Shown here piece by piece: positions 34,523 to 43,300 of a stretch of DNA of 64,000 bases; position 1 is the stretch's first letter, and each line of letters starts with the position of its first letter. The notes under the pieces are model-generated. The model saw only the letters and a program-made list of their open reading frames with translations, did not search any database and was not told where the DNA came from. The stretch is from Woronichinia naegeliana WA131 (lineage in GTDB: Bacteria > Cyanobacteriota > Cyanobacteriia > Cyanobacteriales > Microcystaceae): assembly GCA_025370055.1 (NCBI GenBank), contig CP073041.1, positions 2,666,001-2,730,000 of the forward strand. The letters are read 5' to 3'. A program made the translations under genes and the position numbers.

Positions 34523-34750
34523 TCATGATGGCATCACTTCAATTAAGGCTCTGAGAACTTTATTGACAGATTCAGGTGTTTTGAATATCTTAGCAACGTC
34601 TTCATCCAAAACAATAACCTTTAATTGTTGTTCTTCATTTTGGGGAACAAAGCGATTAGGTTTTGCCTGACGATAATCAAAATTGTATTCAGGAAGAATA
34701 TCATCCAGATTATCCGTTGGTTTAGTAGTATCAAATGATATTTCGTTCAT
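34523..34750 (-). CDS. brnA: BrnA-like antitoxin
   Basis: A 75-residue protein encoded directly after, and overlapping by 20 bases, the BrnT-like toxin. It has the acidic linker DTTKPTDNLDDILPEY, then DYRQAKPNRF and the dimerisation/DNA-binding tail VIVLDEDVAKIFKTPESVNK as in cyanobacterial BrnA-like antitoxins. It neutralises BrnT and autoregulates the operon, as known for the family. The gene order toxin then antitoxin is the typical one for BrnTA. Confidence 0.8.
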   Translation of the reverse strand: MNEISFDTTKPTDNLDDILPEYNFDYRQAKPNRFVPQNEEQQLKVIVLDEDVAKIFKTPESVNKVLRALIEVMPS

Positions 34751-35009
34751 AATTGTTACGCTCTTGGTAAGTAGCTAGACGGGCAGTAATAATACGGATT
34801 TTAGGATATCGTTCCGTGAAGACAATGACAAGTAATCGATTACGCCGAGAGTGACCGATAATGATTTCTCGTGGCTCATCCGTAGAATGTAACTGATCGG
34901 AAAAGATAACGGCTAGAGGATTGTCGAAAACGGTTTTCGCTTCCTCGAAGTCAACGCCATGCTTCTTAAGATTAGCAGCAGCTTTTTTCTCATCCCATTC
35001 AAACGCCAT
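34731..35009 (-). CDS. brnT: BrnT-like ribonuclease toxin
   Basis: A 92-residue protein with the BrnT pattern FEWDEKKAAANLKKHGVDFE, AKTVFDNPLAVIFSD, and a core RRNRLLVIVFTERYPKIRII followed by ITARLATYQERNNYE, with the catalytic-type His/Arg/Glu residues. BrnT is a RelE-fold RNase that blocks translation. The start ATG lies only 5 bases from the stop of the hydrolase gene upstream on the same strand. That supports insertion of the module right at the 3' end of that gene. Confidence 0.88.
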   Translation of the reverse strand: MAFEWDEKKAAANLKKHGVDFEEAKTVFDNPLAVIFSDQLHSTDEPREIIIGHSRRNRLLVIVFTERYPKIRIITARLATYQERNNYERNII

Positions 35010-35012
35010 ATT

Positions 35013-35054
35013 TATTAGGATAAAGGTAAAAAACCTTGTTGATCAAAAATTTCC
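35013..35054. repeat. 42-bp direct repeat, right copy
   Basis: This copy is the genuine 3' end of the alpha/beta-hydrolase gene. The left copy is at 34421-34462. One base differs (C/T). The repeats bracket the BrnTA module. Confidence 0.9.
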
Positions 35055-35773
35055 GTTAAACTTAGATCTTTTTCCAACAAACAAGCATGACCACTATAGG
35101 GTAGGACTTGAAACTTGGCATGGGGAAAGAGAGACTGTAGGCGTTGACCTTCTGTGACTGAGGGTAATAAACGATCATTACGACTGGCTAAAATTAGGGT
35201 CGGTGACTCGAAGTTTTGTATAGCTTGAGGGGCTAGGGCAAAATTTTGTAATAACCCTAAACGCCAACTGATCACATCAGGGGAAACCGATCGCATAGAC
35301 TGCAACAATTGACGACGATCGCCGGATTCAATACGATCCAAAGCGGCTAAAAAGGGTAAAAAACCTAGGGTAGTGGTGGAATGCCAAGCCATAGGCAGCG
35401 ATCGCGTTAAACTAACCCCCCAACTTAACCAGGGATAGCGAGAAAAAGAAGAAGCCGGATTAATTAAAATTAATTGTTCAACACTTTTACTCGCATTGAG
35501 AGCTAACTGGAGAGCCAGACAACCGCCAAAGGATTCTCCACAAAGATGAATAGGGCGATCGCCGATAACTTTATGAGACAGATCCCAAATATTTTGGCTT
35601 AAGGATTGCCAGGTACTTTTATCTTTAGTTGGCAAGGACAGACAATAAATATTAAAAAATCTGGCCAAGGTTGAAGATTGACGATGGAAAAGCTGACCTG
35701 TCCCATCCATGCCAGGTAAATAAATTAAGGCCGGTAAATTAGGATTAAAGGGTTCGGGACACAAAAATTGCAT
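35015..35773 (-). CDS. alpha/beta hydrolase
   Basis: A 252-residue alpha/beta-hydrolase with the nucleophile elbow GESFGG (Ser81), the acid Asp200 in ASRNDRLLP and His229 in YSGHACLL. The N-terminus has IYLPGMDGTGQLF, the oxyanion-hole region found in the cyanobacterial and plant esterase/thioesterase group related to phytyl ester synthases. Substrate is unknown; a lipid or acyl ester is a reasonable guess. All catalytic residues are present and the length is normal. The 3' end abuts the BrnTA module. Confidence 0.85.
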   Translation of the reverse strand: MQFLCPEPFNPNLPALIYLPGMDGTGQLFHRQSSTLARFFNIYCLSLPTKDKSTWQSLSQNIWDLSHKVIGDRPIHLCGESFGGCLALQLALNASKSVEQLILINPASSFSRYPWLSWGVSLTRSLPMAWHSTTTLGFLPFLAALDRIESGDRRQLLQSMRSVSPDVISWRLGLLQNFALAPQAIQNFESPTLILASRNDRLLPSVTEGQRLQSLFPHAKFQVLPYSGHACLLEKDLSLTEIFDQQGFLPLS

Positions 35774-36614
35774 AGATAGAAAATATTATCAGGTCAGAAC
35801 CGCTAGGGGCTTTTAGTATCTTAGTCTTATCAGTTTAACGAATTTCAGGAAAAATTGTTATTCTAAAAACAAAGACTGTCTCTAGGGTCTGGCTTCCTTA
35901 GCTTAAAAATGGAGCAAGGTAAACTCCCAGTTTTGATAAAATTTTAGCTTTTTTCGCACAATTTACCCGTAACAGGCTAGAAGCCTATTCCACAAGAGTT
36001 TATGACTGATTTAAATTAGCTATCAAGAGATTATGAGACTGCCAAAAGGAGGGAATCATGTCAAACTATCAACGATTTCCCAATCGGGTTATTGCCGGTC
36101 AAAATTTGGCCCAAAAACTACAAACCTATCAAAATTGCTCTAATGGCTTAGTTCTCGCCTTGCCCAGAGGTGGTGTTCCTGTTGCCTTTCCCATCGCCCA
36201 ATCTTTGGATTTTCCCTTAGATCTCTGTTTAGTCCGCAAACTAGGCGCACCGGAACGTCCAGAATTAGCAATGGGCGCGATCGCTGGCGGTAACATTCAA
36301 GTCATGAACCCCGATATTGTTAATTGGTTAGGGATTACTGCGGCTCAAATTGCCTCTATTGTAGAGCAAGAACAGCAAGAACTGGAACGCCGTGCCCATT
36401 GTTATCGAGGCCAGAAACCTTTTCCGAATCTCTCAGATCGCATTATTATTTTGGTCGATGATGGCATTGCCACCGGAGCTACCATGCAAGCGGCGATCGC
36501 GGCCATTCAATCCCAAAATCCCCGCACTTTAATTGTTGCCGTTCCCGTTGTTGCTCCTGCTATTTATCACTTGTTGCAAACCCTAGTGGATGAAGTTGTT
36601 TGTTTAATTCAACC

Positions 36615-37826
36615 GGGTGCATCCCACTTAAGATAATACATTGACACTCAAAAGAGGAGACTTAAGATAATACATTGACACTCAAAAGAGGAGAGTGATT
36701 GAGATAAGCACATCGTAGCCGAAGAATACGAGAAACATTATGAAGATGCCAACGTGCTCCCGACAATTTAACCCTAGCTCCCACCTGTTTAATCTTAGAC
36801 TCCACATCACCAGAACCAATCACAATACCAAGCTGTTGATAGTATTGGTAATCAGGGATACGCTGATAATGCTTCGTCAAATAGGCTTGAAAATTCTTTG
36901 CCCTCTTGCTTTTGACTCCATCAAACGCATCTATTGCCTTGTTCACAAAACCCCGCCACAGTAAATGCTCCACTGCTTCTAGCCGTTTGAGAGAGCCACC
37001 CACTTTGAACAGATTCTCCTTGAGATGATACCAATCCAACACCTCTCGTCGTATCAGCCACGATTGAGTGGCGAAACTCTCTACCGCATTCCAGATTCCG
37101 GGATGACCATCTCCCAAAAAGGTCACTATTGGGGACAAAGGTTGAACATTGCTCCAATTCTTTAAGCCCTCTGGGTCTTGGAAAAAGGCTTCACAGACAT
37201 TGCCATGAAGACTCACCAGTTTATAATCTCGCCACTGTCCCCCTTCCTTCTCCTCGCCCCGCAGACAAATCTTTCCCCCATCTATACTGACCCCCGCACT
37301 CTCTGACTGAGCTTGAGCTAAGGGCAGTTCTGTCCGTTCTACCAAGCGATGTAAACTGCTATGTCCTACTTTTATCCCCATCAACTCCTCTATATCTTCT
37401 TCTGCTTGTTGGTAGGATGTTTTCGCACTGGCTCTTAGACAGCATTTCTCTAAACCTGGACTTAAGACGATTTTTGGCGACACCTTTAGTTTTCTGGCTT
37501 GTTTTTGGCTTATTTCCACTTCTCCGACTAGGGTTTTGATTTTTCGCTTGTTTCCAGACCGTTTTTTTCCCCCTTCTGAAAAAAAAACTCCCCCATTGTT
37601 GGCCCCACAATTTCTAACATCTGGGTTCTGACTTCTACTTCGATGCTTCCAAAGTCCTTCTGTTTCTCTGGTTCCGTATATTTGCGCAAGATACGGGCTG
37701 ATTCGGTGAGATGCTGTTTTAACAGTGCTTTTTCTTCTGGGGGAATCGGTAACATACTTTTTTCGCTCATCAGTTTTTTTCCATTTTACCCCAGATTCTA
37801 TGTACTACTTTATCCGGGATGTACCC
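36615..37826 (-). mobile_element. ISKra4-like insertion sequence, copy 1
   Basis: A 1,212-bp element. Inverted ends are GGGTGCATCCC at 36615 and the complement of GGGTACATCCC ending at 37826. A 9-bp target duplication AATTCAACC flanks it (36606-36614 and 37827-37835). The interior also has a 40-bp near-tandem duplication near its left end (CTTAAGATAATACATTGACA twice, at about 36629 and 36661). Confidence 0.9.
36662..37770 (-). CDS. ISKra4-like transposase in two frames joined by a probable -1 frameshift
   Basis: The first frame (37528-37770) begins MSEKSMLPIPPEEKALLKQH. The second (ending 36662) contains the DDE-type core: GVSIDGGKICLRGEE, FLGDGHPGIWNAVE, VLDWYHLKENLFKV and IGSGDVESKIKQVGARVKLS. 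The frames meet at a GAA AAA AAC site (37561-37569), a textbook A AAA AAC slippery heptamer. A -1 slip there yields CGG TCT GGA and continues as KIKTLVGEVEISQKQA, the expected homologous sequence. So the transposase is probably made by programmed frameshifting, not broken. An A-run indel mutation is the alternative. Confidence 0.75.
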
Positions 37827-38006
37827 AATTCAACCTGACCCCCTCCATTCCATTAGTCTTTGGTACGAAAATTTTCAACAGGTAGAGGATGAAGAAGTAC
37901 AACGCTATCTTGCTCAAGCCAACCCCTTACCGCTTCGTTCTTAAGACCTCATAACTAACGTAACCTGAAGAGAGCCAAACAAGAAACTCAAGGCCAAGGA
38001 GATTGG

Positions 38007-40106
38007 GTGTTAAAAAGCGTTATTTTAACCATTCTCAGTTTAATTTTTATAATCTCTGTCTGGCGGTCAATGCCGGCCCTGGGGACAACCAAAACCGAAA
38101 TCCTTTGGGATAGTTGGGGAGTTCCCCATATCTATGGTCAAAATCAGCGATCGCTCTTTGAAGCCTTTGGTTGGGCGCAAACCCATAGTCACGGTAATTT
38201 ACTGCTCAAACTTTACGGAGAATCGCGGGGCAAAGCTTCTGAATATTGGGGTATTAACTATTTAGCCAATGATCAATATATCCGTATGATGGGCATTCCA
38301 GAGCGGGCCAAGCAATGGTATCAACTCCAAAGCCAAACCATGCAGGACAATTTAGAGTCCTTTGCTTAGGGGATTAATCGTTATGTGGCCCAGCATCCCC
38401 AGGAAATTCCTGCCGAATTGCAAGCCGTGTTACCGATTACCGGAGTTGATGTGGTTGCTCACGGACAACGGGTACTCTATTTTGAGTTTTTAACCAATGC
38501 TGAACAGCTAGAGGCCATTAAAGCTCAAACCTTGGCCGCCTCACCCAAAAATGGCTCTAATGCCTGGGCGATCGCTCCATCAAAATCCCAATCTAATAAA
38601 GCTCTGCTGTTAGCCAATCCTCACTTACCCTGGTCAGGGGTTTATCGTTGGTACGAAGCCCAATTAATAGCCCCTGGGATCAATGTCTATGGCGCGACGT
38701 TAGTGGGAATGCCAGTGCCAGCGATCGCCTTTAATGACGACTTAGGCTGGAGTTTAACCCTCAATGATCCCCACAATACCAATATTTATGAATTAACGCT
38801 TCAGGGAGACGGTTATCTGTGGAATGGCGAAGTGCGTCCCTTCGAGAGTCAGACCGAGCATCTCAAAATTCGTCAAAGCAATGGCGGTTATCAGGAGTTG
38901 GAATGGGAAGTGCGTCACAGTGTTCAAGGAGTTGTAATTGCTCAACAGAAGGATCACGCCTATGCGTTACGGGTGGCCGGTTTAGATCGTCCCTACGGTA
39001 TTGAACAATTTTGGCAGATGGCCCAGGCGCAGAATCTGGCCAGTTTTGAAACAGCTTGGCAAAAGTTACAGATTCCCCTCTTTAATGTGCTTTACAGCGA
39101 TCGCCTGGGCAATATTTTTTATCTCTACAATGCGATCGCGCCCAAACGAGCCGGTGGCACTTGGCAAAGCTGGCACAAAATTCAAGCAGGCGATACGGAC
39201 AAAACCCTTTGGACAGAATACCTTCCCTATGAAGCTTTACCCAAACTGCTCAACCCGAAAAGCGGTTGGTTACAAAATACCAATGATCCGCCCTGGACAA
39301 GCACCTTGCCCTCGTTATTAGATCCCCAGGATTATCCGCCCGATCTCGCTCCCCCCACCCTAGAAGCTGCCCCAGAAATTTTTCGGACACAGCGATCGCT
39401 CAAAATACTCTCAAAATCAGGAAAATCCAGTTTAGCCGACCTGATTAAAGAGAAATTTTCAACCCGTTTAGAAATGGCGGATCGAATTTTGCACCTCCTC
39501 ATTCCAGCGGCCAATATGTTGGCCAATCCCATCGGCATCGAAGCGGCGGCGGTTTTAAAAAAATGGGATCATCAGGCCAATGCTGACAGCAAGGGAGCCG
39601 TCCTATTTATGCTCTGGGCTATGACCTTAAGTCCCCAGCAAATTTTTTCCAAACCCTGGCAAGCCGATAATCCCCTACAAACGCCTTCCGGCTTGGCCAA
39701 TATCAATATTGCCCTGGCGGTGTTAGAGGGGGTGGCAGCCCAAACCCAGTTACTCTATGGCAAACTCGATGTCACCTGGGGAGAAGTGGTGACAATGCAG
39801 CAAGGAAAATATCATCAACCGGCGATCGGTGCGCCTGGTGAACTGGGCAGTTTACGGGTGCTCAACTTTAAAACCAATTCAGAACAAAAGTATGAGGTCA
39901 ATTTTGGGGATAGCTATATTGCGGCGATCGCCTTCTCCGAACCCATTCAGGCCCAAACCCTGCTGGTCTATGGCAATGCCAGCCAACCCCAATCTCCCCA
40001 CCTCGGCGATCAGCTATCCCTCTACGGCAAAAATCAATTGCGTCCTGTATGGCGACAACGAGAAGAAATTTTAGCCCATTTGGAATTGCAAGAGGTTTTA
40101 AAGTAG
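38007..40106 (+). pseudogene. penicillin-acylase-family hydrolase with one in-frame TAG
   Basis: A single continuous frame of about 699 codons, broken only by a TAG at 38367-38369 (ESFA, stop, GINRYVAQ). It has an N-terminal signal or anchor (about 1-25), the Ntn-hydrolase core with EILWDSWGVPHIYG, and the predicted autocatalytic Ser in KNGSNAWAIAPSKS. A conserved ANPHLPWSG with His and Trp and a long C-terminal beta-subunit follow. The family cleaves amides such as acyl-homoserine lactones or beta-lactams. With TAG acting as stop, the first piece has no catalytic Ser; the second could start at the GTG at 38383-38385. It could be intact if TAG is read through. Confidence 0.82.
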
Positions 40107-40127
40107 CTTTGGATCTGGGACAAAACT

Positions 40128-41039
40128 TTAATAACTTTGACTTTGCCACTGTTGCCCTTCACTGGGGTTTAGAACCGTCACTTTCACTCTGTTCGTCATC
40201 TGGGCAGGGGGTAATTTTTGCTTTTTTAAAGCCGGATGAAGCGGGGTAATATCTCCTGAAACCGGAGCACAATAGGCCGGAATCGCACTGGCTACCAAGG
40301 CAATATGGCGATCGCTGACGGCTAAACCATGAGTAGGATCGTAACCGCGCCATCCTCCCCCAGGCAAATAAACCTCTGCCCAGGCGTGTAATTCCCAGTC
40401 GGCAATATCCTGATCTCCCTCTTGATAACCACTGACAAAACGGGCTGCTAAACCAACGGAGCGACACACTTCCATAAACAGTACGGTCAGATCTCGGCAG
40501 GAACCTAATTTATTTTGCCAGGTCACACCAGCTTCCCAGGGTTGACCTTGTTCTCGCACCGTATAGTTACAGTTTTCATGCAGTCGTTGAGTCAAGGTAG
40601 AGAGGAATAATAAAGGGTTACGCTGGCTGTCCTGGGCAATTTCCTGGCCCAAGGCGATCGCGGAGGGATCGGGGTGAATACCATAGGATTGCCAATAGGG
40701 TTGTAACTGTCGATAGAGCGAGGTGGGATAATCAAAGGGTAGCTGCAAAGCCCAGGCTTCCAGCAAAAAATTAAAAGGATTCTGAATATGGGTTTCTACC
40801 AAAGAATCAACCGTTAAACTGAACTGTTCTGTCGGCTCAGAAAACCAAAGACGTTGAAGACAATTACCATCTAAATCATTAACCACACTGATTCCCCCTG
40901 GTTCAGGATTGACGGTTAAGGCAAAATTTTGTAGGGATTGCCAGCCATCAGAACGGGGGCGCAAGCGGAGGATTTGAGGCTTTAATAATACTGCCTGATG
41001 ATAATGATACTGGGTATGATGGTGGATCTGATAAAGCAC
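40128..41039 (-). CDS. transglutaminase-like cysteine peptidase family protein
   Basis: The 303-residue protein has the bacterial transglutaminase-like N-terminal domain (MLYQIHHHTQYHY, PEPGGISVVNDLDGN) and the core with Cys181 in LGSCRDLTVLFME, His218 in ELHAWAEVYL and Asp234 in GYDPTHG. That is a complete Cys-His-Asp triad. Members likely hydrolyse or rearrange peptide bonds. Biological role is unknown. It is convergent with the acylase gene and close to its 3' end (21 bases). Confidence 0.9.
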   Translation of the reverse strand: MLYQIHHHTQYHYHQAVLLKPQILRLRPRSDGWQSLQNFALTVNPEPGGISVVNDLDGNCLQRLWFSEPTEQFSLTVDSLVETHIQNPFNFLLEAWALQLPFDYPTSLYRQLQPYWQSYGIHPDPSAIALGQEIAQDSQRNPLLFLSTLTQRLHENCNYTVREQGQPWEAGVTWQNKLGSCRDLTVLFMEVCRSVGLAARFVSGYQEGDQDIADWELHAWAEVYLPGGGWRGYDPTHGLAVSDRHIALVASAIPAYCAPVSGDITPLHPALKKQKLPPAQMTNRVKVTVLNPSEGQQWQSQSY

Positions 41040-41143
41040 GTTTTCAACCTCGAAGGAGCATTCTGAAATCAGGACTGGATTGTAAAACCCAGGCTTTTTG
41101 GTAAACTAAAACTCTATTCATTTCACAATGGCAAAAATTGACA

Positions 41144-41446
41144 ATGAATCCTGCCCAGCTTGCTGTTAATGGTCTTGGTATTTTCTTGGCCTTGATGACG
41201 GTTTTGTTCATTTTTCGGATCATTCTAACCTGGTATCCCCAGATCGAGTTAACCAAAATGCCCTGGCGATTGGTTGCCCTGCCAACGGAACCCCTATTAA
41301 TTCCGGTTCGTAAGCTTATTCCGCCCTTGGGTGGTGTGGATATTGCCCCGATCATTTGGGTCGGCATTTTTACCCTATTGCGGGAAATTTTGATCGGACA
41401 ACAGGGGATTCTAACCCTCGGTCTATCTTTTCAGGCAACACCTTAA
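41144..41446 (+). CDS. YggT family membrane protein
   Basis: A 100-residue YggT/Ycf19-type protein with two membrane segments (about 13-30 and 72-95), the conserved RIILTWYPQIEL after helix 1 and a Pro-rich stretch TEPLLIPVRKLIPPLGGVDI. In cyanobacteria and plastids relatives are implicated in thylakoid or chromosome organisation, with no clear mechanism. I use the ATG at 41144 over the TTG six bases upstream. Confidence 0.88.
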   Translation: MNPAQLAVNGLGIFLALMTVLFIFRIILTWYPQIELTKMPWRLVALPTEPLLIPVRKLIPPLGGVDIAPIIWVGIFTLLREILIGQQGILTLGLSFQATP

Positions 41447-41486
41447 GCACCATGATTTTGAATAAGCCCTAGGGAGAATCCAGACT

Positions 41487-42644
41487 GTGTATTGCATTGG
41501 CTTAATGAGTGGTACGTCCGTTGATGGTATTGATGCTTGTCTAGTGGAAATTCAGGGATCAGGGTTAGATCTGACCGTTAGTTTGCTCAAGGGAGCCACC
41601 TATCCCTATCCTCCCCATTTACGCACGGAAATTTTGGAACTCTGCGATGGAGCTTTAGTGAGCCTAGAAAATCTGGCTTCTCTAGATGATGCGATCGCCG
41701 TTCAATTTGCCCTAGCCGCCCAAACCATTCAAGCCGAGATGCCGCCAGCCGTTTTGATCGGTTCCCATGGCCAAACCGTGTTTCATCGTCCGCCTAACCC
41801 TTCGACTTTCCAGACCCTGGGTTATAGCTGGCAATTGGGACGGGGAGAAGTGATTGCCCATTTGACGGGATTGCCTACCATTAGCAACTTTCGGGAAGCG
41901 GATATTGCGGCAGAAGGACAAGGTGCGCCCCTGGTTTCTAAAATTGATGCTTGTCTGTTGAGCCATCCCACGGAACACCGTTGCGTTCAGAATTTGGGCG
42001 GTATTGGTAACGTCACCTATCTACCGGCCAGATCCCAGACCCATTGGCAAGAGGGCATTACAGGCTGGGATACGGGGCCAGGCAATGTGCTGATCGATCT
42101 AGCGGTACAAAAATTTACCCAGGGCCAGCAAACCTACGATGGGGGGGGAGAATGGGCTGCCCAGGGCCAACCCTGTGATACTCTCGTTCATCAATGGTTA
42201 CAACAGGATTTTTTTAAACAGCCCCCTCCTAAATCCACTGGCCGCGAATTGTTTGGCGAACTTTATCTGACCCATTGCTGGACAGAAGCTCAATCCTATC
42301 CCCTCAGCGAGTCCGATTTTCTGGCCACTTTAACGGAATTAACAGCCCTATCAGTGGTGGAAAATTATCGACACTTTTTGCCTCGCTTACCAGATACGGT
42401 TCTCCTTTGTGGCGGCGGCAGTCATAATTTCTATCTGCGGGAACGATTAAAGACTCATCTCGGCCCCCAAACAACTCTGATAACCACCGATGACCAAGGA
42501 CTCAATAGCGATTTTAAAGAGGCGATCGCTTTTGCGGTGTTGGCTTACTGGCGGTTTCAGGATCATTTTCCAGGTAATCTGCCCCAGGTGACAGGAGCAA
42601 AACAGCCTCAATTACTGGGGGATATTCACTTGCCATGGGGCTAA
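41487..42644 (+). CDS. anmK: anhydro-N-acetylmuramic acid kinase
   Basis: Phosphorylates and opens 1,6-anhydro-N-acetylmuramic acid from cell-wall turnover. The 385-residue protein starts at a GTG and has [15 protein letters not shown] at about 5-19, [40 protein letters not shown] and LLCGGGSHN, all diagnostic for AnmK. Length is normal (about 370-390). It follows the YggT-family gene and precedes a conserved hypothetical gene. Confidence 0.95.
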   Translation: MYCIGLMSGTSVDGIDACLVEIQGSGLDLTVSLLKGATYPYPPHLRTEILELCDGALVSLENLASLDDAIAVQFALAAQTIQAEMPPAVLIGSHGQTVFHRPPNPSTFQTLGYSWQLGRGEVIAHLTGLPTISNFREADIAAEGQGAPLVSKIDACLLSHPTEHRCVQNLGGIGNVTYLPARSQTHWQEGITGWDTGPGNVLIDLAVQKFTQGQQTYDGGGEWAAQGQPCDTLVHQWLQQDFFKQPPPKSTGRELFGELYLTHCWTEAQSYPLSESDFLATLTELTALSVVENYRHFLPRLPDTVLLCGGGSHNFYLRERLKTHLGPQTTLITTDDQGLNSDFKEAIAFAVLAYWRFQDHFPGNLPQVTGAKQPQLLGDIHLPWG

Positions 42645-42792
42645 GGCAGTGGTTAAAGCCCTAAATCCATCTTTTTTGTAAAGTCTGATAACCTTGAGAA
42701 AAACAAAATGCTACTTTCTAGAATGCTCAGGGAATACTAAATTAGAAGAAGTGTAAATTGATTTCTATAATACAGTTTTAAGGAGTGGTGCT

Positions 42793-43236
42793 TTGACACA
42801 CACCTTTTTGATGGCAGCAGGACGCTGGAATATTGAAGGTTCTTGGCTCGAACGCAATCAAATGCCGATTCCAGTTAAAGGACGTACGATTGTTGCCTGG
42901 AATCAGGAAGATTGGTTTACGATGGTAACGAAGCTCGTTTTCCCAGAAAGTGAGTTACCGGAGATCTCCTTTCAGTATCGAGGTCGTCTCAATGGAGAAG
43001 AACGTCAATATAGCTACGTTCTCCAGCAAAGTGTGCTAGGCCGAGTTGAAGGGGAAGGTTGGATTGCACCCGATTCAATTATTCAACGCTATTGGGTTCT
43101 CGGCGATCGCCAACGTCGAAGTGGCTTTGAGACTTTTCACCGTCTTAGCGATAATCGCTATCATCTAGCCAGTGGTATTTTAGCTGGTCATTACTTAACA
43201 AGTACAATGGAAGCTATTTTAGAACGGCAAGCCTAA
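42793..43236 (+). CDS. conserved cyanobacterial protein of unknown function
   Basis: A 147-residue protein with a TTG start preceded by a good ribosome-binding site (TAAGGAGTGG). It is rich in beta-strand: RWNIEGSWLERNQMPIPVKG, WFTMVTKLVFPES, WVLGDRQRRSGFETF and ASGILAGHYLTSTMEAILER. The pattern suggests a small beta-barrel or lipocalin-like fold, possibly a chromophore- or lipid-binding module, but I do not recognise a named family. It lies between anmK and the protein kinase gene. Confidence 0.75.
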   Translation: MTHTFLMAAGRWNIEGSWLERNQMPIPVKGRTIVAWNQEDWFTMVTKLVFPESELPEISFQYRGRLNGEERQYSYVLQQSVLGRVEGEGWIAPDSIIQRYWVLGDRQRRSGFETFHRLSDNRYHLASGILAGHYLTSTMEAILERQA

Positions 43237-43300
43237 AATTACCTCACAATTTAAACTCTGCCTTTTTGTTTCCTTTTTTTGAACCCAGGCCTCTTGAATT

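Larger units (their letters stand above)
36058..37944 (+). pseudogene. phosphoribosyltransferase-family protein, split by an ISKra4-like element
   Basis: The first part (36058-36614) has LALPRGGVPVAFPIAQSL, RKLGAPERPELAMGAI and the PRPP loop IIILVDDGIATGATM at about 130-145, as in the stand-alone phosphoribosyltransferase-like proteins of cyanobacteria. The reading stops making sense after CLIQP. Excising the IS and one copy of AATTCAACC joins it in frame to 37836-37944, which encodes DPLHSISLWYENFQQ and ends EEVQRYLAQANPLPLRS. The joined protein would be about 222 residues. The uninterrupted frame now ends as CLIQPGASHLR with IS-encoded residues. The PRPP site is kept. Confidence 0.9.
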
